64,000 nucleotides of DNA from Typhlomys cinereus (GCA_023101885.1 JALPQD010000027.1:6735021-6799020); one strand, 5' to 3'. Counted from the first letter of the stretch, positions 30,701 to 42,115 are shown. Translations and numbers: made by a program. The notes: generated from the letters alone by a model not told the origin.

Positions 30701-31499
30701 AAGACTTAGGGGAGCATGCATCTAGTAAAGGGATCTGTTAGTAGTCTGAGCATCCTCTAGAGCCCAGCTCACCCTGACTGGCTGCTCTGAGCTGCCCATA
30801 GACACAATCATTTCCACTCGGACAGCTGGAGCTCAACCAATTTCAGTTTGACCAACCCTGCTCCTGTTATAACAGAATGAATAGCTTTGCTTAAAATCCT
30901 GCCTAGCCTGCACTTTTCCCTATTTTAAGTCTGGTCAAACATGCATGCATTTGAACTGACTACATTTAAAGGGGGATCTTAATTGCTAAAGGTTCAGCAC
31001 TAAGGACTTTTATGCAAATCAGGAGAGAAGGGTGTGGCTACTAAGTAGAGTTGTGGGAAGGTGTCTTGAGGGGGTAGGCACTGAACCCAGCATGAAGCAG
31101 AGTGGGAGGGAGGCAGATAACAGAAAACGCCCCCAGAAATGTACTTAATATGTTGGGCCTGTAAAATACTACTGTCAGGAAGCAGACTTTGAAGAGAATG
31201 AGGAAAGGTGTGGACTTTATCCTGGATTCTGAGTGGACGCACAGGAGTCTGCTGGTGTATTGTTAAAGTTAGTGTTGCCAAAGGGCGGAGCTAGAATGAT
31301 GAAGTAAGAGGAAGGAGCCAGCAATGAGAGCAAGTCCATTCATTCCCAGGATGGACAATGCTTTGGACAGACCGCACCCTTGGCATGGTAATGCGAACCC
31401 TGGCTGGTGGAGGAAACTGGGGCAAAGTGGCGATGGGCTGCGACTGTGAGGTGGCCATTTGATGTGTCTGATGCATGTTAGACCAGGAACCACTGGCAC
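30701..31499. other. unique sequence, nothing recognised
   Basis: Opposing minus-strand frames at 31,000-31,572 have no recognisable product. Confidence 0.4.
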
Positions 31500-31732
31500 T
31501 CGTGGTGTATATTCTTTTCTGTACTGTGTGTGTACAAGGTAGTATGTGTGCCTGTGAAGGCCTAAGGGACATCAGGAATCATCCTAGAATGGTCTTATTG
31601 CTTTGCTCTGGGTTTTCCCAGGCACTGCCTTTCAAGACTGGAATACAGTCTGCCATTTCTGAGGATCTGAACTCAAGTCCTTTTGCTTGCGAGACAAAGA
31701 CTTTAATCTCTGAGCCATCTCCCCAGTCCTCA
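31500..31732 (-). mobile_element. B2/B3-type SINE (GATGATTCCTGA subfamily), minus strand
   Basis: GTGTGCCTGTGAAGGCCTAA, GGAATCATCCTAGAATGGTC, GCTCTGGGTTTTCCCAGGCA, TGAACTCAAGTCCTTTTGCT, CTGAGCCATCTCCCCAGTCC. Confidence 0.92.
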
Positions 31733-31839
31733 ATACAGTATTTTATTAAGCACAGGTCTTCCCTATTACTAAGCAGAAGGGACAGTAGTCCCCTGCCTGT
31801 GTTTGTTTAGGAAGGCCATGGGCAATTGCTTGTCTGTCT

Positions 31840-32148
31840 TCCTCTCTCTATACATGTCTGTATTCATGTGTGTGAGTGTGATGTGCACATGCCACAGTGC
31901 ATGTGTGGAGGTCAGAGGACAGCCTCTGGTGTCAGTCCTTACCTTCTACATCATTTGAGATAAGGGCTCTCGTTGTCGCATGCACCACACTAGTTGGTCT
32001 GAGAGTTTTCTAGGGAGTCTGTTGCTCCTCTGCCTGTCTCTCCTCAGAAGCTCTAGATCACAGGTCACTACTGTAGTTTCCAACTTTTATTTAGATTCTC
32101 AGATTGTAGGGAGGCACTTTATATACTGAGCCATCACCCTATGCTCCA
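31840..32148 (-). mobile_element. B3-type SINE, minus strand
   Basis: GTGTGGAGGTCAGAGGACAG, CTCTGGTGTCAGTCCTTACC, TTCTAGGGAGTCTGTTGCTC, GGCACTTTATATACTGAGCC. Confidence 0.85.
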
Positions 32149-32287
32149 AGTGCTTTTGGAATCATCAAAGGGCCTTCCGAATTATGCTGAGTTGAGGCTA
32201 ACTGTTGACAAATGTAATCTGCAGGTCATTGTAATTCACCTGTAGCTATAATGTGCTGCTATTCTTAATGAATAATTTCACATGCAT

Positions 32288-32390
32288 TGCTTGATCCATG
32301 CTTATCCTTTAACAGCTGAGAAAAATTACTTTTAGAGAAGCTAAATGACTTATTCTAGGTCTTATAACTAAAAGTAAGGAGGTCTACCAA
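32288..32390 (-). mobile_element. MIR relic, minus strand
   Basis: CTTATCCTTTAACAGCTGAG, AGAGAAGCTAAATGACTTAT, TCTAGGTCTTATAACTAAAA follow the reversed MIR core ('acagatgagaaaactgaggc…taagtgacttgccca…'). Confidence 0.6.
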
Positions 32391-32444
32391 ATCCATTAAT
32401 TTTTCTAATATTATATTACTTCTTTTCAATTCATTCATACTTAT

Positions 32445-32652
32445 TATTGATTGATTTAATTTTTTCAGCTACTGAATTTGTGTGGGAGCCAGGGGACTTA
32501 CACGCATGTCATAATATATATGTGCAGGTCAGAGGACAACTTGTAGGAGGTGGTTCTCTCCTTCTACCATGCGGGTTCTGTGGATCGAACTCAGAATGTC
32601 AGGTTTACCAGCAAGCACCTTTTTTCCATGAGTCATCTCACCAGATCCTTGA
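32445..32652 (-). mobile_element. B2-like SINE (GGTAGAAGGAGAGA subfamily), minus strand
   Basis: TGTGCAGGTCAGAGGACAAC, GGTTCTCTCCTTCTACCATG, GTGGATCGAACTCAGAATGT, GAGTCATCTCACCAGATCC. Confidence 0.92.
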
Positions 32653-33590
32653 TTGTTTCTTCTGTCTTCTCCATCTTGGTGGAGATTGGAAGCTAGGGAT
32701 TTCATATCTCTGATGGGCTCATATTAAGCAGAGTTCCTAGTCATCCCAGAACAAACAACCCCAGTGAGTTCCCATGGCAATGGGCTGTGTTAAAAAGCAG
32801 CAGGTGTCCCACACATCACCCACAGCAATGATATCACCCACCACTCACTCTAACCAATGTTCCCCAAGGAGGCCTCTTAAAATGGTCCTGAAATCTTTTT
32901 AAATGACACATCTTCAAATTAAATATTGATAACAATGTTCATACCCCAGTTTTCCCTCCTTGGGCTTTGGGCTCAATTATCTGAGATGGTTATGGGGCAT
33001 GGTTTTGCTAGGTCTGTCTTATGAAATTTGCAGATAGCATCAGTGTGGATAAGTCGCAGGATGATTCTACTACTAAAGAAAGGGCTGGTATGAAACTAGA
33101 ATTTTCTGCTTTTGGCCACAATCTGCTGATTCGACATACAAACCCGTTCCCCAGCAGAACCTCGGCAGGATAGCACTGGTAATAGCCACTCAGAGAAATT
33201 TTTAGAGTTGAGAAGTCCAGTTATAAGCTGGTCTAGGTATTTTGGTGTGTTTGTTTCAATGCTTATTTCTGGTCAAAAATTTACAAAACACTTGGATCAC
33301 AAAACGGATGTTCACTTTTTGCAGTGGCCGTGGAAACAGACCAGGGATTCTTATAACACACACAGAAAAATACACAGCATCAGCCATGGAGGGAAAGAGG
33401 CAGCTGGAGAAGAGAGCCTTCAGTAAAAGACTCTCCCTGGATAGCAGTCTTGTGGTAAGTGCCGAATATTCAGACTACTCTATATGTTTTGGCTTGGAAC
33501 GTGCGACTCTTTGACTGTTATTTCCTGAGCCCCATGCCCCCCTCTATTTCAGTTACCCTGTTAGCAACATTCCCCTGGGATCTCGTTTCA
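32653..33590. other. unique sequence, some conserved-looking
   Basis: 32,870-33,200 is AT-rich unique DNA with surviving CpGs (TAAGTCGCAGG, GATTCGACAT, CCTCGGC). Two overlapping plus-strand frames (33,208-33,514) have no recognisable product. Confidence 0.35.
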
Positions 33591-33770
33591 TTCATTTATT
33601 TATTTATTTTTACAAACTGAGAAGCCAGCGGATTATTGGAATGTTTGTGCAGCGTCTTAACAGGCAAATGTCACAGTCTGTCAACGTTATGTGCAACTAC
33701 ATAAATTCCAGCTGAAATGGACTTTAGCCTATATAAAAATACTACTGTTCCCCAGATCCAAATGCTAATG

Positions 33771-33772
<2 letters not shown>
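33591..33772. other. candidate conserved element
   Basis: GCCAGCGGATTATTGGAATG, TGTGCAGCGTCTTAACAGGC and CAACGTTATGTGCAACTACA sit in unique DNA between a short (TTTA)n run and the GT array. Composition only; no coding pattern. Confidence 0.3.

Positions 33773-33824
<52 letters not shown>
33773..33824. repeat. (GT)n microsatellite
   Basis: About 26 GT units. Confidence 0.97.
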
Positions 33825-33826
<2 letters not shown>

Positions 33827-34019
33827 TTGCTCTATTGTCCATGTATCTTAACCCCAGGGCTAAGTTGACAAGAATCCGAAACAGCCTTAGGTATCTGAAC
33901 TCTGCTTAGCATCATGGTGCTTAATGTGTCCACAGACTTCCTTTCCAAACACTTTCTTGCCCATGAATGTTATTATTTTTTCTTTAATATTTTTAAATTT
34001 TTTCCTACTTTTTTGAGTA

Positions 34020-35240
34020 CTTATCTTTGCCTCCCTCATTCCCTCTTCCTTCTCTCCTTTCTTTCTTCCCTTCACTCCCTCCCTGCCCTCCTTCATCAAT
34101 TCATCTGACTCCCTCCCACCTGCCTGTCTGTCAGCTTCTATGGGACCCAGGGTTCCTTCTAGATTGTCTGTTCTAGTGGGGGTTCAGGTCTCTGTGGCAT
34201 ACCAAGTAGCCCCTCCTCAGGTTGCCCCACTGATAGAGACACTCCCTTTCACCACCCATCCTGTCTAGCCCCTAAGATTTCCATTGCACATAATTATCTC
34301 TTCTGAGATCCTCACTAGTCTATGGGGACATGTTCACATGTCAGCTATCATGCAGGTCTCATTGCAGTGAGTTCCTGGATGCAGCAGCCCTGCCTTGAGT
34401 GGAATGTCTTGCCCATCTTTAGGCTCTTATAATCTTACTGCCCCCTTTTCCACAAGGTTTCCTGAGCCTTAGGATGGGGAGAGAATTGGTTGGCCTGATT
34501 CTAGGCAAGAATTGCAGGGTTGCTGGTATTCTGCATTCTCGCTGGCCATTGTTGTCTATTTCACTGCTCTTCCACTCCCCTAAACTGCATCCTGTCGGGG
34601 TGTTAAGATCCTATACCTCTATTGTAGAAGAAGACTTCTAGTCTGAGTGCTGAGTGTTCTTCCAATCTATGGGTATAACAGGTATTTGCAGGGCAGTTTG
34701 GTGTACTGTTTTCCTACCTATAGGTTCATAGTCTGCTCTTTCCTAGTGATCTATTTATTTCCCTTTTATAGGTTCTTGTTCTAGTTTACATTAACAGGAA
34801 TGTGTTCCATTCTGAAAAGTGGATCTTGAATCCAATCAGAAAGCTGTTGGTTGTCTTCTTGATACACATACCACTATTACACTGGTGGTCACCTGTTGCC
34901 CTGGTGATTTTTATTGTAATTTGCAGATCTCACATTTTTTTCCCCAGTAGTTTCTACTGTATTCCTTGGTACTGTATAAGTTATACAGCAAGGAGGAAGC
35001 TCTCAGACCAGTTCCAGTTGGTATATCTTTCCCATGCTCTGGGATCCATATGTTTTGCAGCTTCAGTAATAGAGTCTTGCTGTAAGGTTTTTGGAAGGCA
35101 ACCAACAACAATGGCAAAAGCCTATAATGTTTGGGGGCCTTTGAGACTTCTTTGAGCAACAATTTATCAGGAAGCGTCACATTCCTGCTACTTGTAGTAA
35201 AGTTTTAATTGTCACTAGGTTCTAAGTATTCTTAATGACC
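34020..35240 (-). mobile_element. rodent L1 (Lx-type) 3' UTR region, minus strand
   Basis: In reverse order this contains the rodent L1 3' UTR words: CTATGGGACCCAGGGTTCC, TTCCACAAGGTTTCCTGAGC, CTATGGGTATAACAGGTATT, GTGGATCTTGAATCCAATCA, GAAAGCTGTTGGTTGTC and CCACTATTACACTGGTGGTC. The C/T-rich piece at 34,020-34,110 matches the G-rich polypurine tract of the 3' UTR seen in antisense. No ORF2 frame remains. Confidence 0.75.
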
Positions 35241-35569
35241 TAATTGGGATGGGTTTCTCCTGTGAGAATCTGCATTGAGCCCAAAGAAGCAGATGAAGTC
35301 ACTGCATGTGCAAACTGGCCCCCATTTCATAGTTCCTGGACCGACATGTGTGGGTTACCTCACCAACCATACAATGCATGGAACAGAAAAAAAATATCAA
35401 ATTATATCATTCCTTTCTCCTTCACTTAGACAGCAAAATAGAAAGCCTCACTTGGGTTCCGTCGTCTATGTGATTGGCAGAGACATGTATCATTCATTTG
35501 TGAACTTGCAACACCTGTCCCAGAGCCTGGCATAGAGAAAGCATGCCTGATGATAAAGGAACATTTGCT
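35241..35569. other. unique sequence, nothing recognised
   Basis: No supported gene or repeat. Confidence 0.35.
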
Positions 35570-35870
35570 GAGGGCTGGGGAAATGACAATATGAGGGAGA
35601 TGCAAATGTGAAAATCTGAGTTCCATCCCCACAATTTTTCAAACAAACAACAAACAAACCAACAGGTGTGGTGGTGTGACCTCTAATCCCACAGCCAGGA
35701 AGGAAGAGACAGGTGATTACCTGGGGTTGGCTGACAAGTCAAACTCACTTACCTGGCAAGTTTCAGGCCAATGTGAGTCCCTGCCTCAAAATAAATGACA
35801 CTCGGGGCTATCCTCCAGACACCACACTCATGCATGAGTATGCATGTACATGTATGCATCCCCGCCCCCA
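35570..35870 (+). mobile_element. B3-type SINE, plus strand
   Basis: GAGGGCTGGGGAAATGACAA, AAAATCTGAGTTCCATCCCC, GGTGTGGTGGTGTGACCTCT, AATCCCACAGCCAGGAAGG, GAGTCCCTGCCTCAAAATAA. An (AAAC)n-rich expansion sits at 35,638-35,662. Confidence 0.85.
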
Positions 35871-36238
35871 GATCCCAAAATAAGAGTACTGGGGTGATTT
35901 GTTGTTCTATCTTCCAGACTCTGAGGCTTGAAATCCAGCACAGTCACATAGAGCTTGTTTATGTTTCATGGATTGCCCCTTCCCTTTCTGGATTCTACAT
36001 GTGTGACTTCCTGGAATTGATGCTTGGGGCTTTAGGTTTTGCATCTGTGTAGTCTCCATACCAGCCAACACACTCTCAGAGGCCGAGGATATTCATGGGA
36101 TTTTGAGTGACCCCCATCTTACCTCCCAGGTCCTGAAGCATCTGTCTAGAAAATGGAGTGAATGGTCCATTACATAGGTTGAAATCTTACAGTTCTATTG
36201 CCTTATCAACTTCTGGGGAAATTCATTGTGTTAGTTTC
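35871..36238. other. unique sequence, nothing recognised
   Basis: No supported gene or repeat. Confidence 0.4.
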
Positions 36239-36630
36239 ATCTTCCCAAGAATGCAGGACCCAAACAACAGAGGGGATCAAGGGTTTAGTTCTTGGCTTAT
36301 AGTTTCTGGTTACAGTCCATTATGATGGCAAAAAGAATTCATACCAACATCAAGAGTCAGGGGAACTGGTCAAAACATACCTACAGGAAGAGCTGAGCGA
36401 GAGGCAGAATTCCTAAGTGACTGGTCTATCAAAGTACAGAACCTTCTTTCTCCATCTTATTCACCTGCCCAGGGAACAGTCCCAACCACTGTGGGCTGAG
36501 ACTTTCCACATTAATTAGATAATCTCCCATAGGCTTGTTTAAATGTAACCTTAATTAAATAATTCTTCATAGGCATGCCTTAAGGCTGGATTCTCAATTG
36601 TGAAGTTGACACCTGTATCTACCTGGTACA
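36239..36630 (-). mobile_element. MaLR-type solo LTR, minus strand
   Basis: TGTTAGTTTCATCTTCCCAA (start), GGTTTAGTTCTTGGCTTATA, GGTTACAGTCCATTATGATG, CCAACATCAAGAGTCAGG, TTGACACCTGTATCTACC (end). It is laid out like the LTRs at 45,830 and 52,684. No internal region flanks it. Confidence 0.7.
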
Positions 36631-37055
36631 CTTATGAGAATGGAATGCTTTCCCATCTGTTTCCTTTCCAGAGGGTATTTTCATACACATTACCATGCCA
36701 GTGTGGTCTGTTTTGAGCTCAGACAGGACAAGTAACTTAATGAGGGCAGCATAGATAATCCAGAAATATCATCCCAGAGCTGGTGATTTCTACATCAGGT
36801 TTCAGCTAATATGCAAATATCCCATGAAAGTCTGCATGCTAGGCTCCCAAATTTCAATAATTCATAATAGTACTTATTAATAAAATGATTGGATCATTTG
36901 TGAATATGAACTAGAAAAACGGAATTTTGTTGAGAGTATTGGTAAACAGAAGTTGTGTGTACAGAGTGCCAGGGAGGAAAAGATGAGGGTGGGGCAGTGA
37001 AGTGTGGGCATGGCTTACCACATCCCTAATAAGGAGACAAAGGTGTCTGAGATGC

Positions 37056-37385
37056 ATACATTAGCTGCTTTTCCTGAATTTATTTTAGGTCATAGTTTGA
37101 AGATAAAATCCACCATATTGGGGAAGGCATGGCAGCCGGAGCCTGAGGCCACTGGTCACGTGGCATCCACAGTCAGGAAGCAGAGAGATGGATGCTGGTG
37201 CTCAGCTCGCTTTCTCCTTTTGATTCAGTCCAGGACCCCAGCCCAGGGGATGGTGCTGCCACATTCAGAGGCTCTTTCCTCCTCGATTAGCCTAATCAAG
37301 ATAATCTCTCACCATCAAGCCCAGAAGCTTGTCTCTTCAGTGACTCTAGATTCTGTCAGGTTGACAATCAATATGAACCACCACA
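37056..37385 (-). mobile_element. MaLR-type (MT/ORR1-like) solo LTR, minus strand
   Basis: TTGGGGAAGGCATGGCAGCC, GGCATCCACAGTCAGGAAGC, AGCTCGCTTTCTCCTTTTGA, TTCAGTCCAGGACCCCAGCC, CAGGTTGACAATCAATATGA and the terminal ACCACCACA. The reverse is the familiar rodent MaLR LTR beginning TGTGGTGGTTCATATTGATT. Well preserved except at the 3' (left) end. Confidence 0.9.
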
Positions 37386-38209
37386 ATACCACAGACATTT
37401 CATTTTTGCATGGAGAGCCCTTGAATATGGGGATAAGTAAGTTCTGCCATATTGTTAGCACCCGCAGAAAACTCAAAACCAAACTGCTTTCCCGCTGTTA
37501 TGCGGCTCTTCCCCTACATTTGCAAGGAACTAGCAGATGTGTCTCGTGACTTGTTGGGCCCAGAAGAATGTGGTGGAATTGAGAACTTGTCCTTTGGCAT
37601 GACCCGAAAAACAGTCCTATTGAACCTCACTGGATGGTGCTTGACAGGAGTTTTTTGCACAACTGAAACATTGTCTCCTAGAGGCCATTTAAATGTCTCA
37701 TCTGATTGGCAGACAGGGGACATCCTGGACCAGAGTGCCCTTTCCCATGAGTGAGTGTATGGGGTGCTTTGGTACTGCTGAGAACTGTCACCTCTGTGAC
37801 CAAGTGACTGCATTCTTGGTATTGTGTTCTGGCTTTATGTGACAGGCGGTTGTCAGGGTTCTTTGGGGCTGGACACATTGAAACCTTCCTCAATGGGAAT
37901 GAACCGGATTAGAATGCTCTTTGTGGAGACTGGTCTGGGAAGGATTCATACGGAAGACATCGCTGCTGCTTTCAGCAGAAAACTAGCTGGGAGGCAGGTA
38001 GCAAGGCTTCTACGCAGACTTCTTTGAAGTACAGGGAGAAAATCAACTAGATAAACAGAATCCCAATACCCGGCACTATAGTGCATGGACTTTTAATTCC
38101 CAAGGTATACCTTAGATTTGTTATGCTATATTTGTTGTGGTAGTTATGTTACAACAGTTGTATTCATTATGTTAGCTAGATCATCTTTATTAATTTGCAT
38201 GTGTAAGTA
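37386..38209. other. unique sequence, nothing recognised
   Basis: Short opposing frames have no recognisable product. Confidence 0.4.
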
Positions 38210-38455
38210 CATAATAGGTTAGAGTTCAACTTTGGGTATCATTCTCCAACCTTTTTTTTTTTTTTTGAGATTTTTTTCACTGTCCTGGAACTTTCCAAGT
38301 AGGCCAGGCTGGCCACCAGTGACCTCCAACTACCCCTCTGTCTGTCTTCTTGAGGGATTCTAAGTGTGTACTGTCATCCTTGGCTGCTTTCCTGTTGTCT
38401 CTACAGATTAAACTCGGGTCCTTGTGCTTTACCCCCTGAGCTTTCTCTTGTTCCT
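38210..38455 (-). mobile_element. B3-type SINE, minus strand
   Basis: GGGTATCATTCTCCAACC, a T15 run, CTGTCCTGGAACTTTCCAAG, TAGGCCAGGCTGGCCACCAG, then ATTAAACTCGGGTCCTTGTG and TTACCCCCTGAGC as the reversed head. Confidence 0.85.
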
Positions 38456-38464
38456 ATGGTAATT

Positions 38465-38700
38465 TGTACGTGTGTGTGTATGTGTGTGTGTGTGTGTGAA
38501 AGGGCACTTGAATGATATGCCTGTGGCGGCCCAGCGGTGCATTCGCTCTTGGATTTCACAGGCTCTGCCTTCCAAGGCCTGAATTACAGACTTCTACTAT
38601 CTCTTCCAGGCATTTTTACATGGGATCTGGGGATCTGAATTCAGGTCCTTTTGCTTGCAAGGAAAGGTTTTTAACCCCTGAGCCATCTTCCCAGATCCCT
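38465..38700 (-). mobile_element. B2/B3-type SINE (GATGATTCCTGA subfamily), minus strand
   Basis: A GT-rich tail, then TGCCTGTGGCGGCCCAGCGG (the 'aatcatcc' segment is deleted), TTTCACAGGCTCTGCCTTCC, GGGGATCTGAATTCAGGTCC, CTGAGCCATCTTCCCAGATC. Confidence 0.88.
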
Positions 38701-38955
38701 CCAGGAATTCTTTGAGTCACTGAGTAATAAAGGAGAATGGGTTATCCAGCCTTTGCCTGGTAGAAGGAATGTCAAAGGAAGATTTTCCTAATGTGTGAAA
38801 ACCAGAATTGGAGCAGAAGCAGAGCCCGGGTCTGTATCATTTCCATTTTGTATCTTTCATAAATATTATCCCAGAAAGACATGTCCTTTCAGGAGACTGA
38901 CCAAAAAAGCAGGGGACCGTGAAACCCCCAAGTCTCAAGACTGCATTGCAATCAT
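38701..38955. other. unique sequence, nothing recognised
   Basis: No supported gene or repeat. Confidence 0.4.
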
Positions 38956-39310
38956 CATCATGACCAGTACTTCGAAGCCTTAGGAGGCGCGGAGGCAATT
39001 TCCTCTTTCAGACTTTGCAGGAGAAAAATCCCTCGTAATTCAGTCCAAGAATAAGGTACCATTAGCTTCATTACGGTTTTTATTTTACATAATCGAATCA
39101 TGAAGTGTTGAGTTAGAAGTTATCGTTCCCTTGCAGTGGCTTTTAAATTTGTTTTAGGCTGAAGGAACTGTAGAATCATGAAACTTATAGTCCGCACACA
39201 GAATAAAGAAAGAGACTGAAGCGAGGGAGCTGAGCTTGTTGTTTGTAGTCATGATTTTTTGTCGTCTTTAGTCTCAATTTTGCTCGTAGGACTTTATGTA
39301 AAGAAAGTTT
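38956..39310. other. candidate conserved element (unique, CpG-retaining)
   Basis: GTACTTCGAAGCC, GGCGCGGAGGC, CCCTCGTAATTC, TTACGG, ATAATCGAATCATG, TTATCGTTCCC, GTCCGCACAC, GAAGCGAGGG, TTGTCGTC, GCTCGTAGG. About ten isolated CpGs persist across 350 bases of AT-rich unique DNA with TAATT cores. Non-coding in all frames. The strongest compositional enhancer candidate in the window. Confidence 0.4.
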
Positions 39311-39319
39311 GATTGCTAG

Positions 39320-39475
39320 ATGCGTGTGTGCCTGTGTTCACGCATGTGTGTGTCTGTACATTAATTGTGTCCGTGTAGTTATGTGTGTGCATGTAACTAT
39401 GTATGAAGCAGAGAGAAAGAGAGACACAGAGAAAGAGAGAGAGGAAGAGGAGGAGGAAAGGAAAAGAGCTTACAT
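39320..39475. repeat. GTGT-rich then GAGA-rich simple sequence
   Basis: Degenerate TGTG words (39,320-39,405) run into GAGA/GAAA words (39,408-39,470). Confidence 0.8.
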
Positions 39476-39779
39476 AGGCATACCCCTCCTAACACTGAAC
39501 TTTTTTCTTTTATGTTGATGAATTTTTCCTTTGTAAATTATTTCCTTTTTCAGGGGAGAGACAGGCCAGTGAAACTGAAATAAAAAGAAAGTTCCTGAGC
39601 AGGGAATAAAGTGTGAGAGGAAGACAGGTGGCAAGCTGGCGTCTAGCAGCAGGCCAGGGCCAATACTCACAGAGCAGAGAGAGATGGTTCTCTGCGATAA
39701 CAGTAAAAAATCTTCCCAGCAATCAAGGGGTCGTCTAGATCCCACAGTGCCCAGCCCTCCTCTAGACTTGGAATCTGCT

Positions 39780-40215
39780 TGCATACTTAGTCCCTCCTAA
39801 CGTCCTCTGGAGACCTGTTGGGCATCCAGAGTCATGGTCACATTTAACTGCCCAGATGTCTGGGAAGTGAATTGTCTTTTTTATACATTTCAATGGCGAA
39901 CATTCCTCAGTTTAAGGGAAAAATGCTTTTGGCTTCAAGCCCAAATAAGAATAGCAGGTTCTCTGACTGAGTGCCTCCTGGTATTCTTCCCTTTCTTCCC
40001 ATCAAAGAATGAACAGGAAATCTTACTGCAGTTACCCTCAGCAATGACAGCAGTAGCTCTGATAGGACCACAGGGAAAGAGATGGACTTACGTAAGCACT
40101 TGTATTCATGCGTCAGCCTCCCGAGCATTTGCATCCAAATCATTCTATTAACCAGGTTCCTCTGCTGCATGAATACATGAGTCAGGCAAACAGCATCATT
40201 ACAAGCTGCCAGAAC
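39780..40215. other. candidate conserved element with an octamer motif
   Basis: Unique stretch with TTATACATTTCAATGGCGAA, GGACTTACGTAAGCACTTG, CATGCGTCAGCCTCCCGAGC and a perfect octamer ATTTGCAT at about 40,128-40,135. Two opposing frames of about 105-111 codons have no recognisable product. The motif set resembles regulatory DNA. Confidence 0.35.
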
Positions 40216-40364
40216 CTCCCATCCCCAACCTGTCCTCCACACACCCTGCCCTATGTTCCAGTGTTAACACAAGTATCCAACCTCCCCCTCGACTCTGTCC
40301 TGAAAGGAACATCATCTCTTCTACACCCTACAAGACTCCTAGCAGCTAGTTCTAACTAGTTCTT

Positions 40365-40646
40365 CTATAGGAGGCTGAGAAGAAACTCAGTTGGTAAACT
40401 TCTTGTTTCACAGACATGAAAACCATGTAAAAATCCCAGGGCTTGGGAGGTAGAAACAAGTGGATCTCTGGGGCCCATGGGCCAGTAAGCTTAAGCTAAT
40501 AGGCGTGCTCCAGGTTCAGCAAAAGACCCTGTTTCAAGTAAGATGTAAAGCTTTCTTGAGGAACACCTGAGGTTATCCTGTTGCCTTCACAGGAACCTGC
40601 ACAGAGGTATACACAAGCATGCACATACATATGTGCACGCGTGCAT

Positions 40647-40648
<2 letters not shown>
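40365..40648 (+). mobile_element. B3-type SINE, plus strand
   Basis: GGAGGCTGAGAAGAAACTCA, TGAAAACCATGTAAAAATCC, GTGGATCTCTGGGGCCCATG, GTGCTCCAGGTTCAGCAAAA, GAGGTTATCCTGTTGCCTTC, CA-rich tail. Confidence 0.8.

Positions 40649-40692
<44 letters not shown>
40649..40692. repeat. (CA)n microsatellite
   Basis: About 22 CA units at the end of the B3 copy. Confidence 0.97.
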
Positions 40693-40694
<2 letters not shown>

Positions 40695-41055
40695 AATAAA
40701 ATTTAGAAAGGAAAACTTACGTATGCTACAGAGTTTCCATCCCCTTCTCCAGAGTGCTTTCCTTCCTCTATCTTGCTGGGCGCCTGTGGCCGCACCTTGG
40801 TAAGATTCCTTGTCCATGGCATGGCGCATGGTCGTATGTGACAAGTAGGAAGAGATAGCAGAGGTCAGAGATGGAAAACATGCCCAGACTCGTAATGGAC
40901 ACCCTTGACAGTAGACCACACCCCAACTTGCAGCTTTGGCTGCACACTTGAGGTATAATTATAACCGCAGTGCTATGTGTTCTGGAATCTTCTCTCTCCA
41001 CCATGCTTCTTTGGGCTTCTGGGTAGGAGAAACTCTTAGATGTTGTCAGAGCATG

Positions 41056-41304
41056 TGTTCTAGTTACTCTTTTCTGTTGTCGTGAGAGAACATCCAAAGT
41101 CAAGCAACTTAAGGGAGAAAGGGCGATTTATTCAGCTTACAGTTCCAGAGGGGAGATAGAGTCTTTCATGACAGAAGAGTCATGGTGGGCCACCTCAAGG
41201 CCCATCTCCTGTGGCCTCCTTCCTCCAGCAAGGCTCCACTTCCTAAAGATGCTATAACCTTCCCAAACACATGAGACTGTGGGGGACACATTTCAAACCA
41301 TGAC
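41056..41304 (-). mobile_element. MaLR-type solo LTR, minus strand
   Basis: TGTTCTAGTTACTCTTTTCT (start), CAAGCAACTTAAGGGAGAAA, GGGCGATTTATTCAGCTTAC, CTTCCTCCAGCAAGGCTCCA, ATTTCAAACCATGAC (end). The centre is shortened relative to the copies at 59,830 and 48,588. Confidence 0.85.
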
Positions 41305-42115
41305 GTCCCACCCTTGGCCCCTTTCTTGGCCCTGCCTACATCTAAATGAAGAATTCCTTTATCACCACCACCCCAGATGGATGATCTGAGTGTAAAGCAT
41401 TTATTAGTGTAATCTGACTTGATAAAGGGAGGGTATGGAATCAAGCAACACAAGCCAGATATAGACAGCACAGTTGAGAGAGAAATAGCCACTGAGGTTG
41501 CTCTGGGACTCTGTCTAGGTTGTGATTGTGGAAAGTTACTGGTAGAGAATATACCAGTTTAGGTCCTGGTCAGACGTCTCTCTCTGGTGTGGTACCGGAT
41601 CTTTGCTTTGATCTCCTTAGAAGGGAGCATTGGTGAAGTTTCTCAAGTGTCAGAGCCGCAGGTATATATTTCTACTCACGGGCTGACTTCTGTCTATCCT
41701 GCGAGGTCAAGAGAAGGCCATCTGCCCCCCAACAGTGCTGGTTCTCTGGGTGTTGGAGATGGGTCTCGGGCAGACAGGCTAGGAGAAGTCAGAAGGTGAT
41801 GGAGCAGGATAGCATGGTCCAAGGAGGCTAGTCAATAGGAGTCTTGAGGGGTCTTGAAGAGCAGGAAGAAAGGTAAACCCACCCAGGGCAGAGCTGAGAA
41901 GAAGGTGGAGGTTTGAGTTGAAACCTGGATCAAGGTTGGTGTGCACATCAGGACACGCTGAGGATGGGAGGTTCTAGGTGCAGGAGGCTGAGTCTAACAC
42001 CAAAACCGCTATAGTGGCAGTTTTGTATACTGTTGAGAATCCAGTCTTGAGGTGAGATCACGTGTCAGAGCACAATGCTTTGTTTCCCTCAGTAAGAGCA
42101 GCCAAAGGGTACAGG
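41305..42115. other. unique sequence, nothing recognised
   Basis: No supported gene or repeat. Confidence 0.4.

Noticed and set aside
37004..37549. 181-codon plus-strand frame
   Set aside because: Most of it crosses a MaLR LTR (37,056-37,385), so it is a chance frame in a transposon relic.
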